This document shows, one piece after another, positions 27,739-35,871 of a DNA stretch of 62,050 nt (positions within the stretch are counted from its first letter, which is position 1; every line of letters begins with the position of its first letter). The position numbers and the translations under genes are program-made. Under the pieces are notes generated by a model. It had not been told where the DNA came from. It made no database searches and worked only from the letters and a program-made list of their open reading frames with translations. The stretch lies in NCBI RefSeq assembly GCF_000373105.1, contig NZ_KB890424.1, forward strand, positions 17,147 to 79,196. Direction: 5' to 3'. This stretch comes from Neolewinella persica DSM 23188 (GTDB taxonomy: Bacteria; Bacteroidota; Bacteroidia; Chitinophagales; Saprospiraceae).

Positions 27739-28977
27739 ATGCGTCTACTTTTCCTAACCGACAACTTTCCCCCCGAGGTTAACGCTCCAGCAACCCGCAC
27801 GTACGAACATTGCAAGGAGTGGGTAAACGCTGGCGTAGACGTCACGGTAATCACCTGTACCCCTAACTTTCCCCAGGGTAAGGTGTACAAAGGATACCGG
27901 AACAAGCTTTGGCAGCGGGAGGTCATCGATGGAATCAAGGTAATCAGGGTTTGGTCCTACATCGCGCCCAATGATGGCTTTTACAAGCGAGTGGTGGACT
28001 ACGTAAGTTTCGGCCTTATGGCCTTCTTTGCCAGCCTTTTCGTCAAAACAGATTTAATCGTCGCTACCTCGCCACAGTTTTTTACGGCTGTTGGCGGTTA
28101 CCTGGCGAGCACGTTTAAAAGGAGGCCCTGGATCATGGAGGTTCGGGACCTCTGGCCGATCAGTATCAAAGCGGTGGGGGCTGTTTCTGGAAAGGAAAAA
28201 TTATTGACTCGCCTTGAGGCGCTTGAGCTCTTTCTTTATCGGTCCGCCGCAAAAGTTGTCGTGGTAACCCACAGTTTTAAGGCTGACCTGGCTCGAAGGG
28301 GCATCCCGGAGGACAAGGTAGAAGTGGTTACAAATGGTGTTTATACTTCAAAGTTCAGCCCCAGAAGTAAGGATGCTGCACTTTTAAAGGAGCTAAACCT
28401 GGAGGGGAAGTTCGTATTGGGGTATGCCGGAACTTTTGGGCTGGCTCATAAGTTGGTTTTTATCCTTAGGTGCGCGCCTCACGTTGCTGACAATGTCCAT
28501 TTCCTCTTGATTGGGGACGGCGCCAAACGAAAACAGCTATTGGACCAGGTGAAGACCTATAACCTGACCAACGTTACTATTCTCCCTTCGGTGGCTAAGA
28601 ACGACATTGCCCGGTACCTCTCCGTTGTGGATGTTGCTTTAGTAAACCTACGAAGGACAGATGCTTTTAAAACCGTGATCCCCTCCAAGATTTTTGAAAA
28701 CGCCGCCATGGGTAAGCCCATTCTGCTTGGCGTAGAAGGGGAAAGCCAGGAAATTATCGAGCGATATAGCGCGGGTCTTTGTTTCATTCCGGAGGATGAA
28801 GCTGATTTTCTTCGTCAGTTGAATCGCCTGGCTTCCGATGAAGCCTTGTATGCTACCTGCCAGGAAAACTGTATCGACCTGGCCCGGGATTATGACCGGG
28901 GGAAGCTGGCTAATAGTATGTTGGCGGTGATAGAGAGCACGGTTGCCGAGCGAAAGAGGGAACCCGTCGGAAGCTAA
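27739..28977 (+). CDS. WbuB-like glycosyltransferase
   Basis: 412 residues from the ATG at 27739 (MRLLFLTDNFPPEVNAPATR); an upstream ATG at 27700 would add 13 unrelated residues. The N terminus, with EHCKEWVNAGVDVTVITCTP and GKVYKGYRNKLWQRE, is the signature of the WbuB/WcaI group of GT4 enzymes, several of which transfer fucosamine-type residues. PSKIFENAAMGKPIL is the donor-site loop. In other loci this gene sits beside an initiating sugar-phosphate transferase and an acyltransferase; here only the acyltransferase follows. Higher GC than the preceding cassette. Confidence 0.87.
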   Translation: MRLLFLTDNFPPEVNAPATRTYEHCKEWVNAGVDVTVITCTPNFPQGKVYKGYRNKLWQREVIDGIKVIRVWSYIAPNDGFYKRVVDYVSFGLMAFFASLFVKTDLIVATSPQFFTAVGGYLASTFKRRPWIMEVRDLWPISIKAVGAVSGKEKLLTRLEALELFLYRSAAKVVVVTHSFKADLARRGIPEDKVEVVTNGVYTSKFSPRSKDAALLKELNLEGKFVLGYAGTFGLAHKLVFILRCAPHVADNVHFLLIGDGAKRKQLLDQVKTYNLTNVTILPSVAKNDIARYLSVVDVALVNLRRTDAFKTVIPSKIFENAAMGKPILLGVEGESQEIIERYSAGLCFIPEDEADFLRQLNRLASDEALYATCQENCIDLARDYDRGKLANSMLAVIESTVAERKREPVGS

Positions 28978-29431
28978 ATGGAGTTCTGTTTAGCCCCCTG
29001 CTCCTCCCAACCCTCCCCCCGCACCTGCGCCCCCGCCCTAAAAACATCGTCGCCTCCCCAACATTACGCCGCCTCGATCGCCTGGATTCCCCCGCTGGCC
29101 GCTCATTTTTAGGGATAAGTCCATACATTGTCGTGGCTAAACCAATCGTGAATTTTTCACGTAGATGAAGCACCAATGTGTCGATTGACCACAAATTCTA
29201 TCCGGTTGGAGGCGTCGTTTTGGCGCATATGGCCTTACGTCCTGTACCGACGTGAGGACGCCGAAGGCATAGCAGAGGTGCCGGATTATACGCATCACGC
29301 ATTGGTCTGGGAAACTACGTGGCGCTGAGCGCCAGCCAACGCTACAGACCTCAAGTCAGCTGTATCCCAAACCTTTGCGGTCTGGTCATATTAAATAACA
29401 AAGACGCCAAAGGCCTGCATTCTACCCCAAT
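28978..29431. other. 454-bp intergenic region with a shared repeat
   Basis: No convincing gene. Reading frames here have biased, low-complexity translations. Bases 29316-29385 (ACGTGGCGCTGAGCGCC, later CTGTATCCC and CCTTTGCGG) match 50557-50630 over most of their length, which indicates a dispersed intergenic element. The rest shows nothing recognised. Confidence 0.55.
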
Positions 29432-29908
29432 ATGAACAGCCCCGCCATCCAATTATTTCGCTGTAGCCAATTCTTCTACCGCCGCGGTTTTCGCCGCACC
29501 TCCTACCTGGTCAATGTGGTCAACCGGTTGTTCTTCTCCGCCTGGTTGCCGGGGTCTGCGCGGGTGGGGGAGGGGTTAATTGTTGGCTACTGGGGCCTGG
29601 GCATTGTGATCCACAACAACACGGTAATCGGTAAGAATTGCTGGATCTGCCAAAACGTAACCATCGGCCGAAACTTCTCTGACCGGCAAGTGCCCCATAT
29701 TGGCGACAACGTTTACATCGGCGCGGGGTCGGTGCTGTTTGGGGAAATCACCGTAGGGGACAACGTTTTTATTGGCAGCAACTGCGTGGTCAACAGCTCT
29801 ATTCCCGACAATTGTACGGTCGTCGGTAACCCCATGCGGATCGTGAGCACGAATAACTCCAAGAACCATATTGAGCTTCGCGCCCTTGATAAGGGCGGGA
29901 TGATGTAG
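29432..29908 (+). CDS. Serine-acetyltransferase-like hexapeptide acyltransferase
   Basis: 158 residues forming a left-handed beta-helix: GLGIVIHNNTVIGKNCWICQ, VTIG, HIGDNVYIGAGSVLFGEITV and GDNVFIGSNCVV are hexapeptide repeats, ending VVGNPMRIV as in the CysE-like/colanic-acid acetyltransferase group. It probably O- or N-acetylates a sugar of the repeat unit using acetyl-CoA. The His in GIVIH is the likely catalytic base. The gene is 57 bp before the second Wzz-like gene. Confidence 0.87.
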   Translation: MNSPAIQLFRCSQFFYRRGFRRTSYLVNVVNRLFFSAWLPGSARVGEGLIVGYWGLGIVIHNNTVIGKNCWICQNVTIGRNFSDRQVPHIGDNVYIGAGSVLFGEITVGDNVFIGSNCVVNSSIPDNCTVVGNPMRIVSTNNSKNHIELRALDKGGMM

Positions 29909-29964
29909 CCGTCCCTTACCTTGTCGCTGCGTAATTACCTTCTTTTTAGTTTTTAACTCTCCAC

Positions 29965-31035
29965 ATGCAAACCAGTTCGGTTAAAGAAGTCAGTATCCGG
30001 GACATGATCCTGGTGGTGCGGTCTTACCTCCTTAATGGATTGAGGCGGTGGCCCTGGCTGGTGTTGGGCGCCTTGATCGGCGCAGGATGGATGGCCTGGT
30101 CGGCCTCCCAACAGGACATCATTTATGAGGCCAAAACGACTTTTGTCGTCAATAAGTCCGAAGGCGGAGGTGGTGGCCTCAGTACGGTGTTGGGGCAAAT
30201 AGGCCTCGGTGGCGGCGGCGGGGGCGTAACTAATTTCTACCGGGTGATGAACTACGCTACCTCCCGGCAGCTGGTCTACGAGTTATTGCTGGATTCCGCG
30301 CGCGTGGATGGTCAGGATGATTTGCTGGCCAACCACCTCATTGTGGCGTTTAACCTGGAAGAGAAACTCAAGTTGGAGGAGATGTACGGTTTTACCCGGC
30401 TGACCGCCAACACCATCGAGGCGCTCCCCATCAAGGAGCGATCCTTACTGAAAATGCTTTACGGGTTTCTGGTGACGGATAAGACCGTTCCCCTCCGGAA
30501 AAGCATCGACGAAGTCACGGACATGCTTTCCTTTATCCTGCAAACGCCCAGTGAAGACCTGACCCTGGTGCTGACGGAGGGCTTGTATGAAGCTTTAGAG
30601 GAAACCTACACCCGGGAGCGTACCGGGCAGTCGAAGCTCACCGTAAACAACCTGGAAGCGAAAGCGGATTCTATCCTCAAAGAGCTTACCCGGACGGAAT
30701 ATACTTTGGCCAATTTTAATGATACCCGACTTAGCCTGGCGAGCCAACGAGACCAGTTGCGTACCGTACAGCTTAACCGGAAAATACAGATTCTGACGGT
30801 CGCGTACGGCGAGATGGTGCGTAACCTGGAAACGGCCAAATTCAGCCTTAGTAACATGACGCCATACTTTCAACAGGTAGAAATACCGTTTCGGCCGTTG
30901 CGGAAGATTTATCCGAACCCGCCTTATCAGGGGGCCCTGGGGTTGGTTTACGGAACGATCGCCGCGCTGCTCCTCGTTAGTATGGTTCACTTTTATCAGC
31001 AGGCGATGGCGGAATCATCTTCTCCTCCTGCTTAG
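29965..31035 (+). CDS. Wzz-like chain-length determinant, high-GC copy
   Basis: 356 residues, paralogue of 13376-14458 in length, topology and the LGQIGLGGG motif, but with high-GC codons. Membrane helices at about 32-48 and 328-345; a coiled-coil periplasmic domain lies between. No kinase domain. It would set chain length with the polymerase at 39261 or the one at 20344. Starts at the ATG 57 bp after the acyltransferase gene. Confidence 0.86.
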   Translation: MQTSSVKEVSIRDMILVVRSYLLNGLRRWPWLVLGALIGAGWMAWSASQQDIIYEAKTTFVVNKSEGGGGGLSTVLGQIGLGGGGGGVTNFYRVMNYATSRQLVYELLLDSARVDGQDDLLANHLIVAFNLEEKLKLEEMYGFTRLTANTIEALPIKERSLLKMLYGFLVTDKTVPLRKSIDEVTDMLSFILQTPSEDLTLVLTEGLYEALEETYTRERTGQSKLTVNNLEAKADSILKELTRTEYTLANFNDTRLSLASQRDQLRTVQLNRKIQILTVAYGEMVRNLETAKFSLSNMTPYFQQVEIPFRPLRKIYPNPPYQGALGLVYGTIAALLLVSMVHFYQQAMAESSSPPA

Positions 31036-31180
31036 GTGCCTCAGTCTGATAGTAATTCTTAGCACTCATAATTGACCAGACTAGCTGTTGAAGGGTTGCA
31101 CCATACATGACTTCCCGGCAGGGCGGATGCCGTTTTTCTGTATTGGACTCATCTTATTTTTCTATAGCCATCACCCAACC

Positions 31181-32197
31181 ATGCAATTAATCGCCGAAAT
31201 CGCCCAGGCCCACGACGGTAGCCTTGGTATCCTGCATTCCTACATCGATGCGCTGGCGGAAGCCGGCGTGGACGTGGTCAAATTCCAGACCCACATTGCG
31301 GAGGCGGAGTCGAGTGCCCACGAGCCTTTTCGGGTCAACTTCAGTTATGAAGATGCTACCCGGTACGATTACTGGGAGCGGATGGGGTTTACGGAAGCAC
31401 AGTGGCGGGAGATAAAAGCCCACTGCGATGCAGCGGGGGTGGAGTTCATGTCGAGCTGCTTCAGTCAGGCTGCCATTGACCGGATGGAGCGGATCGGGAT
31501 GGCCAGGTATAAAATTGGGAGTGGAGAAGTGACCAACTTCCTGTTGCTGGAGAAAATCGCCCGCACTGGCAAGCCGGTTATTTTGAGTTCCGGTATGAGT
31601 AGCCTGGCGGAGTTGGACGCTGCGGTGGCCTTTGTGCAGGGTTTCGGAAATGACCTGACGGTGCTGCAGTGTACCACTGCTTACCCGACGCCGCCGGAGC
31701 GCGTGGGGCTCAACGTCATGGCGGTATTGCGCGAGCGCTACCCCGGAGTGAAGGTGGGACTCAGCGAGCATACGGCCAAAGTGGCTACGGGGCTTGCCGC
31801 TGCCGCGCTTGGCGCGGACGTGCTGGAGTTTCACGCCGTCTTTGATCGGCGGATGTTTGGTCCGGATGCGGCCAGCTCGCTGACCATCGATGAAGTCCGG
31901 CAGCTGGTCGAAGGCGTAAAAGACATTACGACGATGCTGGCGCATCCCGTCGACAAAACCGACAATACGATCTACGCCGGACTAAAAGCCATCTTCGAAA
32001 AATCACTGGCGGTCAGTAAAGACCTGCCCGCCGGCCACGTCCTTACCTTTGATGACCTGGAGGCCAAAAAGCCGGCCGGTCATGGTGTTTCGGCGCGCGA
32101 TTTTAAATCTGTGCTGGGGCGGAAGCTGAAGCGTGGTCTGGCGCGGTATGATTTTTTGACGGCGGAGGACCTCGAAGCGTCCCGCAGGGACCTTTGA
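31181..32197 (+). CDS. neuB: Nonulosonic (sialic) acid synthase, NeuB family
   Basis: 338 residues from the ATG at 31181 (MQLIAEIAQAHDGSL); a longer reading from 31088 adds an unrelated stretch. NeuB enzymes condense a hexosamine derivative with phosphoenolpyruvate. Landmarks are VVKFQTHIAEAES, YKIGSGEVTN, ILSSGMSS, TVLQCTTAYPTPP, GLSEHTAK and FHAVFDRRMFGPDAASSL, followed by a C-terminal SAF/antifreeze-like domain (LPAGHVLTFDDLEAKKPAGH). The SEHT in place of the classic SDHT and the FGPD motif suggest a branch other than classical Neu5Ac synthase. Followed by neuC and, further down, neuA. Confidence 0.92.
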   Translation: MQLIAEIAQAHDGSLGILHSYIDALAEAGVDVVKFQTHIAEAESSAHEPFRVNFSYEDATRYDYWERMGFTEAQWREIKAHCDAAGVEFMSSCFSQAAIDRMERIGMARYKIGSGEVTNFLLLEKIARTGKPVILSSGMSSLAELDAAVAFVQGFGNDLTVLQCTTAYPTPPERVGLNVMAVLRERYPGVKVGLSEHTAKVATGLAAAALGADVLEFHAVFDRRMFGPDAASSLTIDEVRQLVEGVKDITTMLAHPVDKTDNTIYAGLKAIFEKSLAVSKDLPAGHVLTFDDLEAKKPAGHGVSARDFKSVLGRKLKRGLARYDFLTAEDLEASRRDL

Positions 32198-32213
32198 GCG
32201 TCCACCGCCGGGA

Positions 32214-32448
32214 AGTCGCCTCTCTCCCGGCCCCTCTCCCCCGGAGAGGGGAGACGTCTCTGCTCGCTTGCGCTCGTGTGGCAAGGTTCGATTGAGGCTT
32301 ACGATTAACTTCATCTTTGGAATAGGGAGATCATCCATTTTACCTGAATACATTAATGCTTGGGTCATCCCTCTCCGGGGGACCTCGGAGCAGACGAGAA
32401 TACGTCTGCGTAGAAGCCGCGCAGCGAAAGGGACCGAGGGAGAGGCGC
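32214..32448. mobile_element. MITE-like element, 235-bp copy, between neuB and neuC
   Basis: The left end AGTCGCCTCTC and right end GGGAGAGGCG are inverted repeats. An internal block (ATTTTACCTGAA, then TAATGCTTGGGTCATCCCTC) is shared with the copy at 35477-35675. No coding capacity. It lies 17 bp after the neuB stop and 15 bp before the neuC start. Confidence 0.75.
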
Positions 32449-32462
32449 ATAATCTGACACAC

Positions 32463-33614
32463 ATGAGAAAAGTAGCCGTAGTAATCACCGCCCGCCCCAG
32501 TTACAGCCGCATAAAAACGGCGTTGCGGGCGATCGAGGCGCATCCGGACCTGGAGCTTCAGCTGGTGGTAGCGGCCTCGGCCTTACTGGAGCGGTACGGG
32601 ACGGCCGTCCGGTACATGGAGGCCGACGGATTTACCATTGCAGCCCGGGTATTCAACGTACTGGAGGGGGAGAATTTGACGGCCCAGGCCAAGACCACGG
32701 GCCTGGGGATCATGGAACTCAGCAACGTTTTTGCCAACCTGCAGCCCGACGTGGTTGTTACGGTTGCCGACCGGTTCGAGACGATGGCGACGGCGATTGC
32801 CGCCAGTTACATGAACATCCCCCTGGTCCACATCCAGGGAGGGGAAGTGACGGGCAACATCGATGAAAAAGTCCGCCACGCCATCACTAAATTATCTGAT
32901 CGCCACCTGGTGGCCAGTGAGGATGCCCGCCAACGCGTCATTCGGATGGGGGAGTGGGAGCATACGGTGGTCAATACGGGCTGCCCGAGCATCGACCTGG
33001 CGGAAGAGGTGCGGTTGCAGCCGGCATTTGACTTCGACGTATTCGAGCGATACGGCGGGGTAGGAGCGGAGCTGGACCTGAGCAAAGGTTACTTGGTGGT
33101 GATGCAGCACCCCGTCACAACGGAATACGCCGAAGCGCGCGCGCACATTGATCTCACCCTTGCGGCTATCCATGCCCTGGGGTTACCGACCCTGTGGTTC
33201 TGGCCCAATGTAGACGCGGGCAGCGACGGGACCAGCAAGGGTATCCGCTCTTTCCGGGAACGGCACAACATCGACCACATCCACTTTTTTAAGAATATGG
33301 AAGGGCGTGATTTTCTGCGGGTGTTATTCAACGCTGATTGCCTGATTGGCAACAGCAGTGTGGGCATCCGCGAATGCAGCTACCTGGGGGTTCCGGTGGT
33401 CAATATTGGTACCCGGCAAAACGGACGGCAACGTGGCCCGAATGTGGTGGATACGGGGTATTCTATTGCGGGTATCACAGAATCGATTCAGGCACAGCTG
33501 GCGCATGGTAAGTATGCCCCGGCTGATGTTTATGGGGGCGGGGACGCGGGTGCAAAGATTGCTGATGAGCTGGCGGGGATGGTGTTGAGCTTTGCTAAGG
33601 TTATTCGGTATTAG
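32463..33614 (+). CDS. neuC: UDP-GlcNAc 2-epimerase (hydrolysing), NeuC family
   Basis: 383 residues from the ATG at 32463 (MRKVAVVITARPSYSRIKTA); a longer open frame from 32268 runs through the MITE-like element and is rejected. GT-B-like epimerase fold with the N-terminal RPSYSRIK, DRFETMATAIAASYMNIP, HIQGGEVTGNIDEKVRHAITK, MQHPVTTEY and a C-terminal NSSVGIRECSYLGVPVVNIG. NeuC hydrolyses UDP-GlcNAc (or a 6-deoxy-diacetamido sugar) to free ManNAc-type sugar for NeuB. Cytoplasmic. Confidence 0.92.
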   Translation: MRKVAVVITARPSYSRIKTALRAIEAHPDLELQLVVAASALLERYGTAVRYMEADGFTIAARVFNVLEGENLTAQAKTTGLGIMELSNVFANLQPDVVVTVADRFETMATAIAASYMNIPLVHIQGGEVTGNIDEKVRHAITKLSDRHLVASEDARQRVIRMGEWEHTVVNTGCPSIDLAEEVRLQPAFDFDVFERYGGVGAELDLSKGYLVVMQHPVTTEYAEARAHIDLTLAAIHALGLPTLWFWPNVDAGSDGTSKGIRSFRERHNIDHIHFFKNMEGRDFLRVLFNADCLIGNSSVGIRECSYLGVPVVNIGTRQNGRQRGPNVVDTGYSIAGITESIQAQLAHGKYAPADVYGGGDAGAKIADELAGMVLSFAKVIRY

Positions 33615-33622
33615 GGAGGGGA

Positions 33623-33696
33623 GTAACCACTAAGGCACTGAGGGCACTAAGGGGTACACTAAGAAGAATCGTAAGGTAATAACCACTAAGGCACCA
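33623..33696 (-). repeat. 59-bp-family repeat, two reverse copies
   Basis: GTAACCACTAAGGCACTGAG and, 56 bp later, TAACCACTAAGGCACC are reverse complements of the core GCCTTAGTGGTTAC. They follow the neuC stop codon and, together with the forward array at 34245-34459, bracket the GxxExxY gene in inverted orientation. Confidence 0.75.
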
Positions 33697-33782
33697 ATCA
33701 CACGAAGAAGAGAATGAAATTGTTTTTATTTTTTATATTTAAAACATAAGTTGTATTTTGTGAGCTTTACAAAACAGCAGCT

Positions 33783-34190
33783 ATGTATCATACTAAGAAA
33801 ACTCTGACCCAATTAGGGTATAATGTTATTTCTGCAGCCATTGAAGTGCATAAACACCTGGGGCCGGGGATACTTGAATCAGTTTATGAAGAATGCTTGG
33901 TAGAGGAATTGTCAATTCGTGGTATTAAGGTAAAGCGCCAGGTTCAGGTACCAATATCCTACAAAGGAATGGCACTTAGTACGCCTCTTCGCCTTGATCT
34001 CCTCGTTGAAGATATATTAATTGTTGAGCTGAAAGCAGTTGAAAAGGTATTACCCGTTCACGAAGCCCAACTACTTTCTTATCTGAAATTGGCAGAAAAA
34101 CCGAAGGGTATTCTAATCAATTTCAAGACAACTAATATTGCTCGTTCTGCCCTGCATCGGGTTACTCACTTATTTACAGCACTTCCATAG
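33783..34190 (+). CDS. GxxExxY family protein
   Basis: 135 residues. The N-terminal motif GPGILESVYEECLVEEL supplies the GxxExxY signature; DLLVEDILIVELKAVEKV with a following Q/L-rich helix has the D...ExK pattern of the PD-(D/E)XK nuclease fold. The family is widespread in Bacteroidota and other phyla and its function is unknown; nuclease activity is an inference. It is not a glycan gene and interrupts the nonulosonate set. AT-rich compared with its neighbours and flanked by repeats of one family in inverted orientation. Confidence 0.9.
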   Translation: MYHTKKTLTQLGYNVISAAIEVHKHLGPGILESVYEECLVEELSIRGIKVKRQVQVPISYKGMALSTPLRLDLLVEDILIVELKAVEKVLPVHEAQLLSYLKLAEKPKGILINFKTTNIARSALHRVTHLFTALP

Positions 34191-34244
34191 CACATTATGA
34201 CGCTGAGCGCTCTTAACGCTTTAGCGTGTTACACGCCACCTTTC

Positions 34245-34459
34245 CTTAGTGTAGTTCCTAGTGCTCTTAATGCCTTAGTGGTTACACTCTTCTTTCCTTC
34301 TTTCTTAGTGTAGTTCTTAGTGTCCTTAATGCCTTAGTGGTTACACTCTTCTTTCCTTCTTTCTTAGTGTAGTTCTTAGTGTCCTTAATGCCTTAGTGGT
34401 TACACTCTTCTTTCCTTCTTTCTTAGTGTAGTTCTTAGTGTCCTTAATGCCTTAGTGGT
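34245..34459 (+). repeat. 59-bp tandem repeat array (4 units) ending at a start codon
   Basis: Units start at 34245, 34304, 34363 and 34422, exactly 59 bp apart, each containing CTTAGTGTAGTTCTTAGTG and ending TAATGCCTTAGTGGTTAC. The last unit ends 3-7 bp before the ATG at 34466. Units 2 to 4 are almost identical; unit 1 has several changes and a more decayed relative precedes it at about 34205. Together with that relative the array fills the whole gap after the GxxExxY gene. Confidence 0.95.
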
Positions 34460-34465
34460 TACTCC

Positions 34466-35422
34466 ATGCCAAGAATCCTAATAGCCGAGCCAAAAGATTT
34501 CTCCCCAAAAGTAATCGCCCACCTCCGCCAACACGCAGAAGTAGACACAAGAGCCATTACCCGGGAAGAGATCCCCCAGGCCCTACGCGACTACGACGTA
34601 TTCTGGTTCCGCCTCGGCTGGCCAATCGACGAAAGGGTACTGAACGAAAACTCCCGTTGCCGTATCCTGGCAACCCCCGTCACCGGCATCGACCACATCG
34701 ACGAAGCCTTATGCGACCGGTTGGGCGTAAAAATCGCCTGCCTGCGGGGCGAGCGGGAATTCCTGCGCAGTGTCCGGGCTACGGCGGAGATGACCGTGGG
34801 GCTGGCCATCAGCGTCATGCGGCACATCCCCGCAGCGGCGGCCGACGTGGAAGCGGGCTGCTGGCACCGCGATGATTTCAGGGGACATGAGCTGTATGAG
34901 CGCACCGCTGGCATCATCGGTTGTGGCCGGCTGGGCAACATCGTGGCCGGTTACCTGGTGGCAATGGGCATGAAGGTGCTGACTTTTGACCCCAGACCAG
35001 CAGCAGTGGTCCCCCCCGGTGTAGAACGGTTGGACAGCCTGGAGGCAGTCCTGGCCCAAAGCGATCTGGTCTCCCTCCACGTCAATTACCACCCCGGTAC
35101 CCACGGGATGATTGGCTCCCAGGAACTGGCCGCCTGTAAACCCGGCGCCGTACTGGTCAATACCTCCCGGGGAGGCCTGATCGACGAAGAAGCCCTACTC
35201 GCCGCGCTGCAAACCGGACAACTCTCCGCCTCAGCACTTGACGTGCTGGCCGACGAAAGAAACGTCCACAAAGATCATCCCCTCGTGGCCTATGCACGAG
35301 ACAACGAAAACCTCTTACTCGTCCCCCACATTGGCGGTAATACCTACGAATCGTTTACGCGGACGGAGGGTTTTATTGCTGATAAGGTACTGGCTTGGCT
35401 TAGTGAATGGGGGAATGAGTGA
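34466..35422 (+). CDS. D-isomer 2-hydroxyacid dehydrogenase (PdxB/SerA-like)
   Basis: 318 residues. The NAD-binding motif IIGCGRLG(N) lies in the middle, with the catalytic residues in NTSRGGLIDEEALL (Arg), the later Glu and PHIGGNTYES (His). It is close to 4-phosphoerythronate or 3-phosphoglycerate dehydrogenases. Its place between NeuC and NeuA suggests a step in nonulosonate or precursor metabolism, which is inference from context only. The start codon follows the 59-bp repeat array directly, without a purine-rich ribosome-binding site. Confidence 0.88.
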   Translation: MPRILIAEPKDFSPKVIAHLRQHAEVDTRAITREEIPQALRDYDVFWFRLGWPIDERVLNENSRCRILATPVTGIDHIDEALCDRLGVKIACLRGEREFLRSVRATAEMTVGLAISVMRHIPAAAADVEAGCWHRDDFRGHELYERTAGIIGCGRLGNIVAGYLVAMGMKVLTFDPRPAAVVPPGVERLDSLEAVLAQSDLVSLHVNYHPGTHGMIGSQELAACKPGAVLVNTSRGGLIDEEALLAALQTGQLSASALDVLADERNVHKDHPLVAYARDNENLLLVPHIGGNTYESFTRTEGFIADKVLAWLSEWGNE

Positions 35423-35871
35423 ATAATGGAATGAGAGAATGTAGGGTGGTTAGAATTTGAATTTCAGCCGGCCCTTAGTCGCCTCTCCCCTAGCCCCTCT
35501 CCCCCGGAGAGGGGAACTAAGCTACGCTGCGGCTACTGCCTTGCTCCTTCTGTTAATTCGGTTGACAATAGTGATCACTTGAGTTTCGGGCCCTGAACCA
35601 TCTCCCATTTTACCTGAAAACACTAATGCTTGGGTCATCCCTCTCCAGGGGAGAGGGACCGAGGGAGAGGCGACTTTGGGTGCGTAGAGACAAATTCTAA
35701 CCACTCTAAATGGAATGAGACAATAAGCGAATAGCTGCCGCAGGCGGTTGCTCGCTGCGCTCGTTCCTCTAAGGTGAGCAAGCGCAGCGCCGCGAACGGT
35801 ACTTGCGGTAGCCACTCAGTGACCCACCAACTCAGTGACCCACTCCCTCAATAACTCAGTAACTTACTCCC
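35423..35871. other. 449-bp repeat-rich intergenic region
   Basis: No gene is supported. It holds a GAATGAGAGAATG-type repeat also present near 3200, the 199-bp MITE-like copy at 35477-35675, an imperfect CCGCAGGC.../...CTTGCGGTAGC inverted repeat (about 35728-35813), and a short direct repeat of ACTCAGTGACCCAC at about 35815 and 35831 followed by degenerate ACTCAGTAAC copies up to the neuA start. Confidence 0.65.
35477..35675. mobile_element. MITE-like element, 199-bp copy, upstream of neuA
   Basis: Perfect 13-bp terminal inverted repeats AGTCGCCTCTCCC and GGGAGAGGCGACT. The interior has CCCCTCTCCCCCGGAGAGGG at one side and CCATTTTACCTGAA followed by TAATGCTTGGGTCATCCC at the other, shared with 32214-32448. 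No transposase. A target-site duplication is not obvious. Confidence 0.8.

Noticed and set aside
27542..27757. Small frame between two glycosyltransferase genes
   Set aside because: No recognisable features, and it overlaps the N terminus of the WbuB-like gene in another frame.
28910..29194. Minus-strand frame in the 29-kb intergenic region
   Set aside because: Arg/Gly-rich, low-complexity translation that starts inside the WbuB-like gene.
31187..31945. 252-codon antisense frame in neuB, and a similar one at 47553-48332
   Set aside because: Both mirror high-GC genes with strong family signatures on the plus strand.
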